Below, in pieces: positions 1 through 8,676 of a DNA stretch of 64,000 nt. The number at the start of each line of letters is the position of its first letter. Position 1 is the first letter of the stretch. The notes beneath the pieces were generated by a model that was not told where the DNA came from, searched no databases, and was given only the letters and a program-made list of their open reading frames with translations. The stretch is from Borreliella japonica (lineage in GTDB: Bacteria > Spirochaetota > Spirochaetia > Borreliales > Borreliaceae), in NCBI RefSeq assembly GCF_900099615.1, contig NZ_FMTE01000004.1, positions 146,947 to 210,946 on the forward strand, read 5' to 3'. Made by a program: the position numbers and the translations under genes.

Positions 1-161
1 ATTGTTTTATACCCTTGTGAATTTATATATTCATTAGCGGTTTTTAGATCGGCTTCATTTGCAAAGTATAATGGTTTGTAATCTCCAAATTGAGCTAAAT
101 CGCAGGAATTGATAAGCGGTATTGTTGCAATTAGACATAAAAAACTTAAAAAACGCACCAT
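1..161 (-). CDS. putative lipoprotein, N-terminal part (cut by window edge)
   Basis: Reading leftwards from the ATG at 161, 53 codons are open to the window edge, so only the N-terminus is present. It begins MVRFLSFLCLIATIPLINSC, a short basic start, a hydrophobic stretch and a Cys at residue 20 preceded by L-I-N-S. This fits a spirochaetal lipoprotein signal peptide with cleavage before the Cys. The following residues (DLAQFGDYKPLYFANEADL) show no family I recognise. It starts 16 bases after the DUF212 gene and is probably the last visible gene of the HAD-pepS-DUF212 operon. The function is unknown. Confidence 0.6.
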   Translation of the reverse strand, partial: MVRFLSFLCLIATIPLINSCDLAQFGDYKPLYFANEADLKTANEYINSQGYKT

Positions 162-177
162 TTATTTTTTCCTTATG

Positions 178-639
178 CTACAAACAGCATACAATATATG
201 CAGATACTATTCCTATTATTATGCCCGTTAGAACCTCTTTCTTTTTATGTCCTTTGACCACTTTTATTTTTGTTGTGTCAATTTTTATTTCTTTTTTTAA
301 TTTTTCTGATAATGCGTTCAAATATTCTGCTTGAACTCCAGACATATATCTTACTCCGAAAGAATCTCTTATTGTAATAAGGGCAAAGGCAAGAGCTATT
401 ATAAAATTTGTATCTATTCCTTCAGTTAATGCAATTGAGGTTGAAAGAGCAGTAACTGTTGATGAATGACTGCTTGGCATGCCTCCTGTTTCTAGGAAAA
501 TTTTTTTTAAAAGATGTGCTGGAGTTAATTTTAACTTTCTTGTTTTTACGGTTTGGATACTATATTTGATTACTTGAGCAGAAATTCCTGATAAAAGACA
601 AGATAAAAAAAGCTTATTTGTAAGCAATGCCCTTATCAT
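178..639 (-). CDS. divergent PAP2-family (DUF212) membrane protein
   Basis: A 153-residue protein with a hydrophobic N-terminus, the motif GGMPSSHSS at about residues 52-60, further hydrophobic segments and a hydrophobic C-terminus. The PSSHS motif and the layout match the divergent PAP2 family (DUF212, YuiD-like), which is related to membrane lipid phosphatases. No substrate is established for this family, so phosphatase activity is inferred only from the His motif. It sits 13 bases after pepS in a minus-strand operon (HAD phosphatase, aminopeptidase, this gene, lipoprotein). By gene order it corresponds to BB0070 of B31. Confidence 0.8.
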   Translation of the reverse strand: MIRALLTNKLFLSCLLSGISAQVIKYSIQTVKTRKLKLTPAHLLKKIFLETGGMPSSHSSTVTALSTSIALTEGIDTNFIIALAFALITIRDSFGVRYMSGVQAEYLNALSEKLKKEIKIDTTKIKVVKGHKKKEVLTGIIIGIVSAYIVCCL

Positions 640-652
640 TATAAACCCCCTT

Positions 653-1891
653 TTATATTGCGAATTTGCCAGCTTTTATTATTGTGTATTCTTTTCCATT
701 TTTGCTCACACCAATGACATTCAAGTCGTCGCTTCCAATCATTAAATCCGTATGTATTAATGAAACGTTGCATCCGTAAGTTAGTTTATTGGTGTCAGTT
801 TTTAAATCTTCTTCGTTGCTTAAACAAGATGGATATGCAGCTCCCAGTGCTATGTGGCAACTTGCATTTTCATCGTATAATGTGCTGTAAAAAATAAGAT
901 TACTTTGATAAATAGGGGAACTGCTGTCAACTAGTGCTACTTCTCCTATATATTTTGCTTGAATGTCGGTTTCGATGTGCGATTTTAATATTTCTTGTTG
1001 CTTCTCATCATTACAGCCAAAGTCAACTACTTTTCCATTTTCAAATTTTAACCATATTCCAGATATTAGTGTTCCAAGCACCATGACGGGGCGGGTGGTA
1101 TATACAATTCCTTTTGTTTTTTTGTAGTTTGGAGTTGTAAAAACTTCTTCTGTTGGTATATTGGCATTGAATTCTATTTCTGTTCCTTTAACTTTTTCGC
1201 TTCCACCGGTCCATAGAGAAGTTTCAAGTAGGTATACTTCCAAGTTTGTTTTTTCGTTTTTAAAGATAACCTTTTCTAGGTTAAGTTCATTTAATATTTT
1301 GCATCTTTTGTGAAGTTTTTCTCCATGGGATTCCCATTTTTCTATTGGATTTTCTTTATCAAGTAATAATATTTTCTTTTGTATTTCGAAAAATTCTTCT
1401 AAAGTTTTATTTCCTTCTTTTTTATTTAAAACTTTAGAAGCCCATTTTGGACCTGGTGAGCAAACAACACACCAGGCTATTTCGTTGCTCATTATTGCTT
1501 GCGATAATTTTTTGCTTGCTAGATTTAAGGCTTTTTGATAAATTGACATTTTTTGACCAATGTCCTCTTTTAATGCTTCAAAATTTTCTGTATCATCGAC
1601 GTTTATTCTTGCCCATTTATCTTGAACCATTTCTTCTAAGAAGCTCTTCTCAGCATTTGGAATGAATTCTAAGCTTTCCTCTTGTGAGAATTTTAATCTT
1701 GATTTTAAAATATCAATGTCTTTAATATTTAGCTTGACATATTTAGCTCCATGTTCATAGGCCTTTTTTGCTAATATTTTCAAAAAATTGTAATTTTCGA
1801 TTGAACCTTGAATTAAAACACATTGATTTTTTTGTAAATTAATTCCTTTTAAAATTATAAGTTCTGCATATTTTGTTAAATCTGTCTCCAT
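653..1891 (-). CDS. pepS: aminopeptidase, M29 family
   Basis: A 412-residue cytosolic metallopeptidase of the AmpS/AmpT/PepS (M29) family, which removes N-terminal residues from peptides using a two-metal site. The C-terminal metal and catalytic residues are visible: His346 in CHIALGAAYP, Tyr353, and His380/Asp382 in IHTDLMIGSDD. These offsets match the His-Tyr-His-Asp order of characterised M29 enzymes. The length is usual for the family. The start ATG directly follows the stop of the upstream HAD gene with no gap, so translation is probably coupled. The organism depends on imported peptides, which fits two aminopeptidases (this and the M24 enzyme) side by side on divergent operons. Confidence 0.93.
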   Translation of the reverse strand: METDLTKYAELIILKGINLQKNQCVLIQGSIENYNFLKILAKKAYEHGAKYVKLNIKDIDILKSRLKFSQEESLEFIPNAEKSFLEEMVQDKWARINVDDTENFEALKEDIGQKMSIYQKALNLASKKLSQAIMSNEIAWCVVCSPGPKWASKVLNKKEGNKTLEEFFEIQKKILLLDKENPIEKWESHGEKLHKRCKILNELNLEKVIFKNEKTNLEVYLLETSLWTGGSEKVKGTEIEFNANIPTEEVFTTPNYKKTKGIVYTTRPVMVLGTLISGIWLKFENGKVVDFGCNDEKQQEILKSHIETDIQAKYIGEVALVDSSSPIYQSNLIFYSTLYDENASCHIALGAAYPSCLSNEEDLKTDTNKLTYGCNVSLIHTDLMIGSDDLNVIGVSKNGKEYTIIKAGKFAI

Positions 1892-2782
1892 TTATTCCTC
1901 CTGAATAGGTTCTTCTAAAACATTCTCATTAATGTAATTTGCAACAGCTTCTTCGTCATTTGTCCCTATTACTTCCAAGTAAGGCAGCATTGCTTTTAAT
2001 CTATAATTTGCATTTCCCATTAGTAATCCCTTTTTTACATTTTCTAACATATCAGTATCATTAAATCCATCTCCAAAAGCTATGGTTTCGCTTAAATCAA
2101 TGTTGATAGTTTTAAGAACTTCGCTTAATGCATTTCCTTTTGAGACTTTATGATCTACAATTTCTAGCGAATTTGGAGTAGAAAGGTATGCATTTATTTC
2201 TCCTTTGTATTTTTCTAAAATCATTGCTTCATATTCTATTAGGCTTTCTTCTCTGCCAGCTAATATTATTTTTGCAACATTTTCAAAATTTTTAAGCTCA
2301 CTAAAGTCTTTAATTTCTATAATTTTATTGATTGGACTGACTATTTCATGCCTAAAGATATTGGATTCTTTTTTAAATTTTTGGCATTGATCAATTGCAA
2401 TTTTAGTTTTGATGTCAATATTTAATTGATCGTCGTATTGATCTGCTTTATGTAGAAAATGAGGTATGTGGCCAAATTTTTCGTCTCTTAAATTTAAAAT
2501 TTTCTTTACCACTTCAGGAGATAAATTATGACTTTTTATTAATTTCCATTCTTGATTGTAAACTTTTGCTCCGTTTAATGTAATAAAAAATGAAACTTGC
2601 AGTTGATCTATTTTTTTTGTAATTTGAGTGATTTCATTCTTACTTCTTCCTGTTGCGATTACGAATTTCTTTTTTTCTTTTGTTAATTTTTTAATTACAA
2701 GTTCTGTAAATGCTCCAATACAGCTTTTTGATAGTAAAAGAGTGCCGTCAAGATCAGAGGCAACCGCTTTAATATTTTTCAT
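1892..2782 (-). CDS. HAD-superfamily Cof-type sugar phosphatase
   Basis: A 296-residue protein with HAD motif I at residues 10-14 (DLDGT in ASDLDGTLLL), motif II TGR near residue 45, a conserved Lys in KVSKGNAL near 215, and motif IV GDGFNDTDML near 237. This is the Cof/YidA type (subclass IIB cap), which usually dephosphorylates sugar phosphates or cofactor intermediates. The exact substrate cannot be read from sequence. It is the first gene of a minus-strand operon, with AAAGGAT 5 bases upstream of its ATG and a good promoter in the shared intergenic region. Confidence 0.9.
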   Translation of the reverse strand: MKNIKAVASDLDGTLLLSKSCIGAFTELVIKKLTKEKKKFVIATGRSKNEITQITKKIDQLQVSFFITLNGAKVYNQEWKLIKSHNLSPEVVKKILNLRDEKFGHIPHFLHKADQYDDQLNIDIKTKIAIDQCQKFKKESNIFRHEIVSPINKIIEIKDFSELKNFENVAKIILAGREESLIEYEAMILEKYKGEINAYLSTPNSLEIVDHKVSKGNALSEVLKTINIDLSETIAFGDGFNDTDMLENVKKGLLMGNANYRLKAMLPYLEVIGTNDEEAVANYINENVLEEPIQEE

Positions 2783-2814
2783 ATTTTATCCTTTAGGAGT
2801 TAATTTCAAGCTAA

Positions 2815-2843
2815 ATTATATCAAATATATTTTTTTTTTTAAA
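2815..2843 (-). promoter_or_regulatory. promoter of the HAD-pepS operon
   Basis: On the minus strand TTTAAA (2843-2838) is followed after 17 bases by a perfect TATAAT (2820-2815), about 32 bases before the HAD start codon. It is back-to-back with the plus-strand promoter for the M24 peptidase. Assigned by sequence only. Confidence 0.6.
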
Positions 2844-2872
2844 TTGAAAATTATTTGGTATACTAGTATTAT
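2844..2872 (+). promoter_or_regulatory. promoter of the M24 peptidase-def-fmt operon
   Basis: TTGAAA (2844-2849), a 17-base spacer and TATTAT (2867-2872) form a sigma-70-type promoter. Transcription would start near 2879, leaving a leader just long enough for the AAAGGGG ribosome site at 2884-2890. Confidence 0.6.
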
Positions 2873-2896
2873 TAGGGTTGTATAAAGGGGATTTTT

Positions 2897-4675
2897 TTGG
2901 ATATTAATAAAAGATTAGCTTTGCTTAGGGATCATATGAGAGAAAGTGGGGTTGATGCGTATTTGGTAGCAGGTTATGATCCTCATTTTAGTGAATATTC
3001 TCATGAAAGGTATAGTACTCGCAAATTTATTACAGGCTTTTCTGGTAGCTTTGGTACGGTAATTGTAACATTATCCAAAGCTGTTCTTTTCACGGATGGT
3101 AGATATTTTTTACAGGCCGATCAAGAACTTAAGGGAACCGAAGTTGTATTAATAAAGCTTGGAGTAAAAGGATTCCCTGACATTTTTACGTATATAAATT
3201 TAAATCTCCAAGAATCAAAGCTTGGAATTTACTCTGATGAGATTAGTATAAAGTTTTATAAAGAGCTGTCTGAAAAATGTAAAAATACACATATTAAGGT
3301 TTTAAATCAAGATCTAATTGATTTAATTTGGAAATCTAGACCCCAGATTGAGTTTAGTAATATAGTTGAATTGATTGATGCTGAGAAGAATAATAAAAGA
3401 GTTGAAAAAATCAAGTCTATTTGTTTAATCTTAGAAAAAAATTTGGCGGATTTTTATGTTATTACCGCTCTTGATGAGATTGCTTGGATATTGAATTTAA
3501 GAGGGGCAGATGTTAAAAAGTCTGCATTGTTTTATTCGTTTCTTTTAATATCTAGGAACAAAGATCGAAAAAATGTTCTTTTTATTGATACAAAAAAACT
3601 TGATTCAAGAATTAAAGAAATACTTGGAATGGAAAATTTTGAAATAGATTCTTATAGTAATTTTTACTGTTTTCTAGATCGAATAAAGCATGAAGGTAGA
3701 TTTTTTGTTTCATTTTCTACTAATATTAGAGTTTTGAAAGTTCTCGGCGAGTCCAATATTATTTTTGGAGAGACTATTATAAGCAATCTTAAGGCAGTAA
3801 AAACCGATTATGAACTTCTTAAGATGAAAGAAGCGCATATTGTCGATGCTATTTGTCTGATTAAATTTTTACGTAAATTTAAAAGTCTAAGTAAGGTCGA
3901 ATTGGCTGAGTTAGATGAAATAGATATTGCTGATATGCTTTTACATTTTAGGGAATCGAGTAAAGATTTTTTTAGTTCTAGTTTTGATTCAATAGTTGGC
4001 TTTAAGGAAAATGGGGCTTTTCCCCATTATAAGCCCAAGAGAGGTAAGAAAATAAATACTAAAGGTCTTCTTTTGATTGATTCTGGAGGTTCTTATTTTG
4101 GACTTGGTACTACAGATGTTACAAGAGTTTTTCTGGTAGGGAATGCTTCTGATGAGGAAAAGCGTGACTATACTTTGGTTCTTAAAGCTTTCATTAGCCT
4201 TGCTTCTTTAAAGTTTCCATATGGATCTTCGGGGGCTTTTCTTGATGGAATTTGTAGATTGCCGCTTTTAAAAAATGAATTGAATTTTATTCATGGTACT
4301 GGACATGGTGTTGGATTTTTCCTTAATGTTCATGAACTTCCAGTTTCGATTAGTCCTGATTCTAACTATTCTTTTAAAGGTTCTGAGGTGGTTTCAATCG
4401 AGCCCGGTCTTTATAAAACATTTAGTCATGGAATAAGGATTGAAAATTTAGTTTTTGTAAAGCAAGCTTTTACAAACGACTTTGGAACTTTTTTAGAGTT
4501 TGAAAATTTAACTCTTGTTCCTTTTGAAAAAGAGTTGATAGTAAAAGAAATGCTTTCAGAAGATGAATTAAATTATATCAATAATTATCATGAATGCATA
4601 TTTTTAACTTTAAAAGAGCATTTTAATGATGAATGGGAGTTAGAATTTTTAGCAAAGCTGACAAGTAAAATATGA
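2897..4675 (+). CDS. pepP: Xaa-Pro aminopeptidase, M24B family
   Basis: A 592-residue enzyme of the three-domain aminopeptidase P type: a creatinase-like N-terminal domain, a second N-terminal domain, then the pita-bread M24 domain and a C-terminal extension. Metal-binding residues are visible in LIDSGGSYFGLGTTDVTR (first Asp, then Asp in TDVTR), HGTGHGVGFFLNVHE and EPGLY, with the last Glu in GIRIEN. It removes N-terminal residues preceding proline. The start is a TTG at 2897 supported by AAAGGGG seven bases upstream and by the creatinase-type N-terminus; there is no ATG nearby. Its stop overlaps the next gene by four bases (ATGA). Confidence 0.93.
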   Translation: MDINKRLALLRDHMRESGVDAYLVAGYDPHFSEYSHERYSTRKFITGFSGSFGTVIVTLSKAVLFTDGRYFLQADQELKGTEVVLIKLGVKGFPDIFTYINLNLQESKLGIYSDEISIKFYKELSEKCKNTHIKVLNQDLIDLIWKSRPQIEFSNIVELIDAEKNNKRVEKIKSICLILEKNLADFYVITALDEIAWILNLRGADVKKSALFYSFLLISRNKDRKNVLFIDTKKLDSRIKEILGMENFEIDSYSNFYCFLDRIKHEGRFFVSFSTNIRVLKVLGESNIIFGETIISNLKAVKTDYELLKMKEAHIVDAICLIKFLRKFKSLSKVELAELDEIDIADMLLHFRESSKDFFSSSFDSIVGFKENGAFPHYKPKRGKKINTKGLLLIDSGGSYFGLGTTDVTRVFLVGNASDEEKRDYTLVLKAFISLASLKFPYGSSGAFLDGICRLPLLKNELNFIHGTGHGVGFFLNVHELPVSISPDSNYSFKGSEVVSIEPGLYKTFSHGIRIENLVFVKQAFTNDFGTFLEFENLTLVPFEKELIVKEMLSEDELNYINNYHECIFLTLKEHFNDEWELEFLAKLTSKI

Positions 4676-5358
4676 GATTTATAATTGCATTTTTAATGAT
4701 TTTAAATCAAGGATTTTCAGACTTGTTTTCTTTGTCGGAAGATATTATTTTTGAGGGCTCTTATGAGATTGCAATTAAAAAAGCCCAAAAATTGGATAAA
4801 AATGTTTTAATTTTGGTTGGCAGAGATATTAAGGAAAATCTAATAAAGAATTTTTTAAATTCTTTTAAAAATGATGAAATTATTAACACGGTATCTAAAA
4901 AAAATGTTTTCTTAGTTATCGATAAGGATAATGAAATTTTTAATAAAATTAATCTACAAAAAAGCCCCACTATTTTTTTTGTAGATTCTAAAAATGAGCA
5001 AATAAAGGCAGCTTATGTGGGAACTATTTTGAGTAGTATTCAATTTGATAAGGATTTTTTGAGCTATCTTATGGGGGCTATAAAATCAACAAGTGTTCTA
5101 AAAAAGCAAAAAAATTATGAAATTAATACTATTGACGAGAAGATCTTTTTTTATAAAACATTAAAAGGTGATTGGCGATTAAAGTTTGATGGTAAAGACA
5201 GAAAGCTTGTTCTTTTTGATACAGATCTTAAAGAATTTTTAGTTTTTAAAGATATTGATGAAAACAAGCTTTATGCTATTCCTAAGTCCAGGACTGGTAA
5301 TATTTATTTTTCATTATTGGGAAATGAGGAATGGAAGCTTTTTGGAAAAATAAAATAA
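4672..5358 (+). CDS. exported thioredoxin-fold protein without cysteines
   Basis: A 228-residue protein with a hydrophobic N-terminus (residues 1-17), then a segment resembling a thioredoxin fold: a strand VLILVG where the active-site loop should begin, a second strand NVFLVIDKD, then SPTIFFVDSKNE, where SPT matches the cis-proline loop. No cysteine occurs anywhere, so it cannot do thiol-disulfide chemistry. The C-terminal ~70 residues (GDWRLKFDGKD, LVLFDTDLKEFLVF) look beta-rich. It is translationally coupled to the M24 peptidase and followed 32 bases later by def. By gene order it is BB0066. A structural or chaperone role in the periplasm is a guess. Confidence 0.7.
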   Translation: MRFIIAFLMILNQGFSDLFSLSEDIIFEGSYEIAIKKAQKLDKNVLILVGRDIKENLIKNFLNSFKNDEIINTVSKKNVFLVIDKDNEIFNKINLQKSPTIFFVDSKNEQIKAAYVGTILSSIQFDKDFLSYLMGAIKSTSVLKKQKNYEINTIDEKIFFYKTLKGDWRLKFDGKDRKLVLFDTDLKEFLVFKDIDENKLYAIPKSRTGNIYFSLLGNEEWKLFGKIK

Positions 5359-5390
5359 GTGTCTTTTTTTTGAAAGAGGGATGAGTTTTT

Positions 5391-5888
5391 ATGGAAATGA
5401 TATTTTATCCTAATGATTTGCTTCGTGTTAAGACAAAGCAAATCGATAATATTGATGACAAGATCAGAGATTATGCAAAAAAGATGATAGAATTAATGGA
5501 CATTAGCGGTGGAGTTGGACTCGCTGCTCCTCAGGTAGGCCTTGATTTGTCACTTTTTGTAGTTAGAGAGAATAAAATGGCAAGGCCTTTGGTTTTTATT
5601 AACCCTTTAATAACAGAGACTTCTTATGAGCTTAATTCTTACAAAGAAGGATGTTTAAGTATACCAGGAGTTTATTATGATTTAATGAGGCCTAAGGCTA
5701 TTGTTGTAAATTTTTATGACGAGAATGGAAAATCTTTTACTATAGAAAATTCTGATTTTTTGGCAAGAATTATTCAGCATGAAATGGACCATTTAAATGG
5801 AGTTCTTTTTATTGATTATTACGAAAAAAGGATAAAAAATAAATTGTTAAAGCCTTATATGAGAGAAAGAGGTCTTAAAGCAAAATGA
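5391..5888 (+). CDS. def: peptide deformylase
   Basis: A 165-residue enzyme that removes the formyl group from the N-terminal methionine of nascent proteins. All three signature motifs are intact: GVGLAAPQVG (motif 1), EGCLSIPG with the metal-binding Cys (motif 2), and QHEMDHLNG with the two metal-binding His and the catalytic Glu (motif 3). The length is normal. The stop overlaps the start of fmt by four bases, the classical def-fmt pair. A ribosome site (AGAGGGATGAG) lies before the ATG. Confidence 0.97.
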   Translation: MEMIFYPNDLLRVKTKQIDNIDDKIRDYAKKMIELMDISGGVGLAAPQVGLDLSLFVVRENKMARPLVFINPLITETSYELNSYKEGCLSIPGVYYDLMRPKAIVVNFYDENGKSFTIENSDFLARIIQHEMDHLNGVLFIDYYEKRIKNKLLKPYMRERGLKAK

Positions 5889-6814
5889 AAATATTTTTTA
5901 TAAGCTCTTCTTCTATTGCTTTAGAAGTTTTAAAGGAAGTTATAAAGCATTATGAAGTGGTGGGAGTTCTGACCTTGCCTGATAAGCCTAAAGGCAGAGG
6001 GCAGAAGTTAAGTCAAAATGTAATAAAGGTGGAGGCTATTGCTAAGGATATTAAAGTTTTTGATCCCTTGACTCTTGATGATAATATATTAAATCTAATT
6101 AGAGATTTGAATCCAGATTTAATGTTAGTTTTTTCTTATGGCAAGATATTTAAAAAAGAATTTTTGGATATTTTCCCAAAGGGGTGTATCAATGTTCATC
6201 CTTCTCTTTTGCCCAAATATAGAGGTGTTTCTCCGATTCAATCTGCAATTTTAAATGGTGATTCTGTTAGTGGTATTACTATTCAGAGTATGGCTTTGGA
6301 AATGGATAGCGGTAACATTTTAGTGCAAAAAAAATTTAAAATAAGATCTTATGATACAAGTTATGATATTTCAAAGCTTGTATCAAGTCTTAGTCCAAGC
6401 CTTGTTTTGGAGGCTTTAGAAAAAATTAGTAAAGGTTTTGTGGGGATTCCTCAAAAATCAAGTGAAGCTACTTTTTGTTCTTTTTTTAAAAAAGAATTGG
6501 GATTTATAGATTTTAATTTAAGTGCATTTGAGATTAAAAACAGAATTAACGCATGCAATCCTTGGCCACTTGCAAGAGCTAGGCTTAATTATAGCGACAT
6601 TATTTTTCATCGTGCTGATTTTTTGAAAATAGATTTATATAAAGAGAGAAAAGTAGGAGAAATTGTTGATTTTGATTCTGAGAAAGGATTATTTGTTAAT
6701 ACTGGTGAAGGAATTCTTTTGCTCTTAGAAGTTCAAAGACCTGGAAGAAAGGTTTTAGATTTTAAGTCTTTTTATAATGGGAGTAGACAGCTAATAGGAC
6801 AAGTGTTTTCTTAA
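5885..6814 (+). CDS. fmt: methionyl-tRNA formyltransferase
   Basis: A 309-residue enzyme that transfers a formyl group from 10-formyl-tetrahydrofolate to initiator Met-tRNA. The N-terminal formyltransferase domain carries the signature INVHPSLLPKYRGVSPIQ with its catalytic His, and the C-terminal domain begins near residue 205 (INACNPWPLARA) and binds tRNA. It is coupled to def by a four-base overlap. folD at 39.7 kb supplies the one-carbon donor. The length and motifs are ordinary. Confidence 0.97.
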   Translation: MKIFFISSSSIALEVLKEVIKHYEVVGVLTLPDKPKGRGQKLSQNVIKVEAIAKDIKVFDPLTLDDNILNLIRDLNPDLMLVFSYGKIFKKEFLDIFPKGCINVHPSLLPKYRGVSPIQSAILNGDSVSGITIQSMALEMDSGNILVQKKFKIRSYDTSYDISKLVSSLSPSLVLEALEKISKGFVGIPQKSSEATFCSFFKKELGFIDFNLSAFEIKNRINACNPWPLARARLNYSDIIFHRADFLKIDLYKERKVGEIVDFDSEKGLFVNTGEGILLLLEVQRPGRKVLDFKSFYNGSRQLIGQVFS

Positions 6815-6827
6815 ATAGGAGGGATAT

Positions 6828-7889
6828 ATTAGTTTCAATAATAATGACAATCTAGAAAATAAATTTTCTAATGCAGATGAATTGCTTGAAAGTAAATTGG
6901 ATTTGGCTCAGAGTTGCAAAAATTGTAATAATGAAATGTTGATTTTGCCTAAAACTACGATCAAGGCATTGCTTTTGGTTATTTTTGGATCTTTAATTGT
7001 TTCTTTTGCAATTTTCTTTATGGTTTTAGAAAATAAAGAGATTACAGTTGTTCCGAATCTTTATTCTCTTACTATTGAAGATGCTATTATTGAATTACAA
7101 AGAAAAGAGTTGATTCCTCATATTGAATTTAAATTTTCTTCAAGTGCTCTTGACAAAGGAAGAGTGATAGAACAGGGACCAAAACCGGGAACTGTTTTAA
7201 GGCATAGCAATAAGGTTATAATTTTCATTAGCAAAGGGGCTATAATAAATAGAGTTGATAGTTTTATTGGCAAAAACATTGACGATGTTATCATCAATTT
7301 AAAGGCTAATTCTTTTGATAATTCCAAATTACTTTACCATATTGTTAAGCCCCTTGAGGTTGAAAGCGAATTGCCAAAAGGTATAATAATTCGTCAAAAT
7401 CCGTCACCAGGTAGTCAAATATCAAGTTTAACAGATCTTCAGTTTTTAATTAGTAAGGGTAAAGATCATTTAGAAAAATATGTTAAAAATTATATTGGAA
7501 TTTATTATAAGGATGCGATTGCTTCTCTTCTGAACGATAGTATTAGTTTTGACATTGATTTGGTAGATAAGGACGATTTTGGAAATGTTGTTTTTCAGTC
7601 TATTCCACCTGGAACTAAAATAAGCGAATCAGATAAAATTTTAATTACTATTGCAAAGCCTAAGGTTGATAATAAAATTGTTTTTGGAATTTTGAATTAT
7701 AAATTAAGGCAACATCCATCTTATGTTGATATGTCTGTTAGGTTAAAAGGTTCGGATGGTGAAAATTCTTTGATTTATTTCTTTAAATCGAAAGGAGGGT
7801 TGATTAAATTGCCCTATGAGGCTTACAAAGGCTCTACGATTGAACTTTATATTTATGACAAGCTTTTCAATCAAACAGTTATAAATTGA
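6828..7889 (+). CDS. membrane-anchored PASTA-domain protein
   Basis: The protein has a short cytosolic N-terminus containing CKNCNNE, one transmembrane helix (ALLLVIFGSLIVSFAIFFMVL) and then an extracytoplasmic part with three PASTA-like repeats. Each repeat has the pattern VPNLYSLTIEDA / GRVIEQGPKPGT or GIIIRQNPSPGS or NVVFQSIPPGT. PASTA repeats bind muropeptides or beta-lactams in other bacteria. There is no kinase or penicillin-binding domain. For the start, a perfect AGGAGGG at 6817-6823 is followed four bases later by an in-frame ATT (6828), giving 353 residues. The first conventional start (TTG, 6882) has no ribosome site and lies about 60 bases downstream. By order it is BB0063. Confidence 0.85.
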   Translation: MSFNNNDNLENKFSNADELLESKLDLAQSCKNCNNEMLILPKTTIKALLLVIFGSLIVSFAIFFMVLENKEITVVPNLYSLTIEDAIIELQRKELIPHIEFKFSSSALDKGRVIEQGPKPGTVLRHSNKVIIFISKGAIINRVDSFIGKNIDDVIINLKANSFDNSKLLYHIVKPLEVESELPKGIIIRQNPSPGSQISSLTDLQFLISKGKDHLEKYVKNYIGIYYKDAIASLLNDSISFDIDLVDKDDFGNVVFQSIPPGTKISESDKILITIAKPKVDNKIVFGILNYKLRQHPSYVDMSVRLKGSDGENSLIYFFKSKGGLIKLPYEAYKGSTIELYIYDKLFNQTVIN

Positions 7890-8606
7890 TTATATGTTAA
7901 TTAGTTTCGATACAGTAATAATGGATGCAGCAAGTATGGCCGTTTCAGTTCTTAGGATATTTGGAGATATATTGTAAGAGGAAAAATTATATTGCGTTAT
8001 TAGCTGTTTTTCTTTTTCTGTAAATCCTCTCTCAGGTCCTACAATAATGGTTGCATTTTTTACTTGTTCGATATCAATTAAATTTTTTTTGCTATTTTTT
8101 TCAAGCAATATTTTTATTCCAAAATTTTTTTGTTTAATATATTGAAGACTGTCTTTCAAATTTTTCATAATTTTTATTTTTGGTAAGTACGTTATTCCTC
8201 CCTGCATCGCTCCTTCTATTAAATGTTTTTCGTAATCATTGTTTTTAAAAATTTTAGAATTTAAATATGATTTTTCAGTAAGCTTAGTATTGAAAAAAAT
8301 TATTTCGTATATTCCAATACTAGCAAGTTCTTTTATGATTCTCTTGGCAACAATTGGTCTTATTATTCCAATTAGTACATTTAATTTTTTGAGTTTATTA
8401 GATTCCCCTATTTTAAAGATGTTATTGAAAAATAGTTTTTTATCTTTTTTGTAAATGCAATGGTAAATGTTTTTTTCTCCAAGAATGCCAAATTTAAATT
8501 TGTCGTTATCTTTTAATTTTAAGATTTTAACAAGATGTTCTGCTCTAGTGTCATTGAGTGAAATTCCTATTTTAAATTCATTAAAAGTTATTAACATTAG
8601 ATTCAT
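7890..8606 (-). CDS. rsmE: 16S rRNA (uracil-1498-N3)-methyltransferase
   Basis: A 238-residue SPOUT-class methyltransferase of the RsmE family, which methylates U1498 of 16S rRNA with S-adenosylmethionine. The N-terminal PUA-like domain (RAEHLVKILKLKDND) is followed by the knotted SPOUT domain. The C-terminal signature IIVGPERGFTEKE and LRTETAILAA, which form the cofactor knot, are clear. The gene is convergent with the PASTA gene and their stop codons abut with no intervening base. The start has AAGGA about nine bases upstream. Confidence 0.94.
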   Translation of the reverse strand: MNLMLITFNEFKIGISLNDTRAEHLVKILKLKDNDKFKFGILGEKNIYHCIYKKDKKLFFNNIFKIGESNKLKKLNVLIGIIRPIVAKRIIKELASIGIYEIIFFNTKLTEKSYLNSKIFKNNDYEKHLIEGAMQGGITYLPKIKIMKNLKDSLQYIKQKNFGIKILLEKNSKKNLIDIEQVKNATIIVGPERGFTEKEKQLITQYNFSSYNISPNILRTETAILAASIITVSKLINI

Positions 8607-8676
8607 TTTATAATTCCTTATTATTAATATTGTATTTGTGATATAATTTTAAGTCGATAGGGGGCATGTAGAATAT

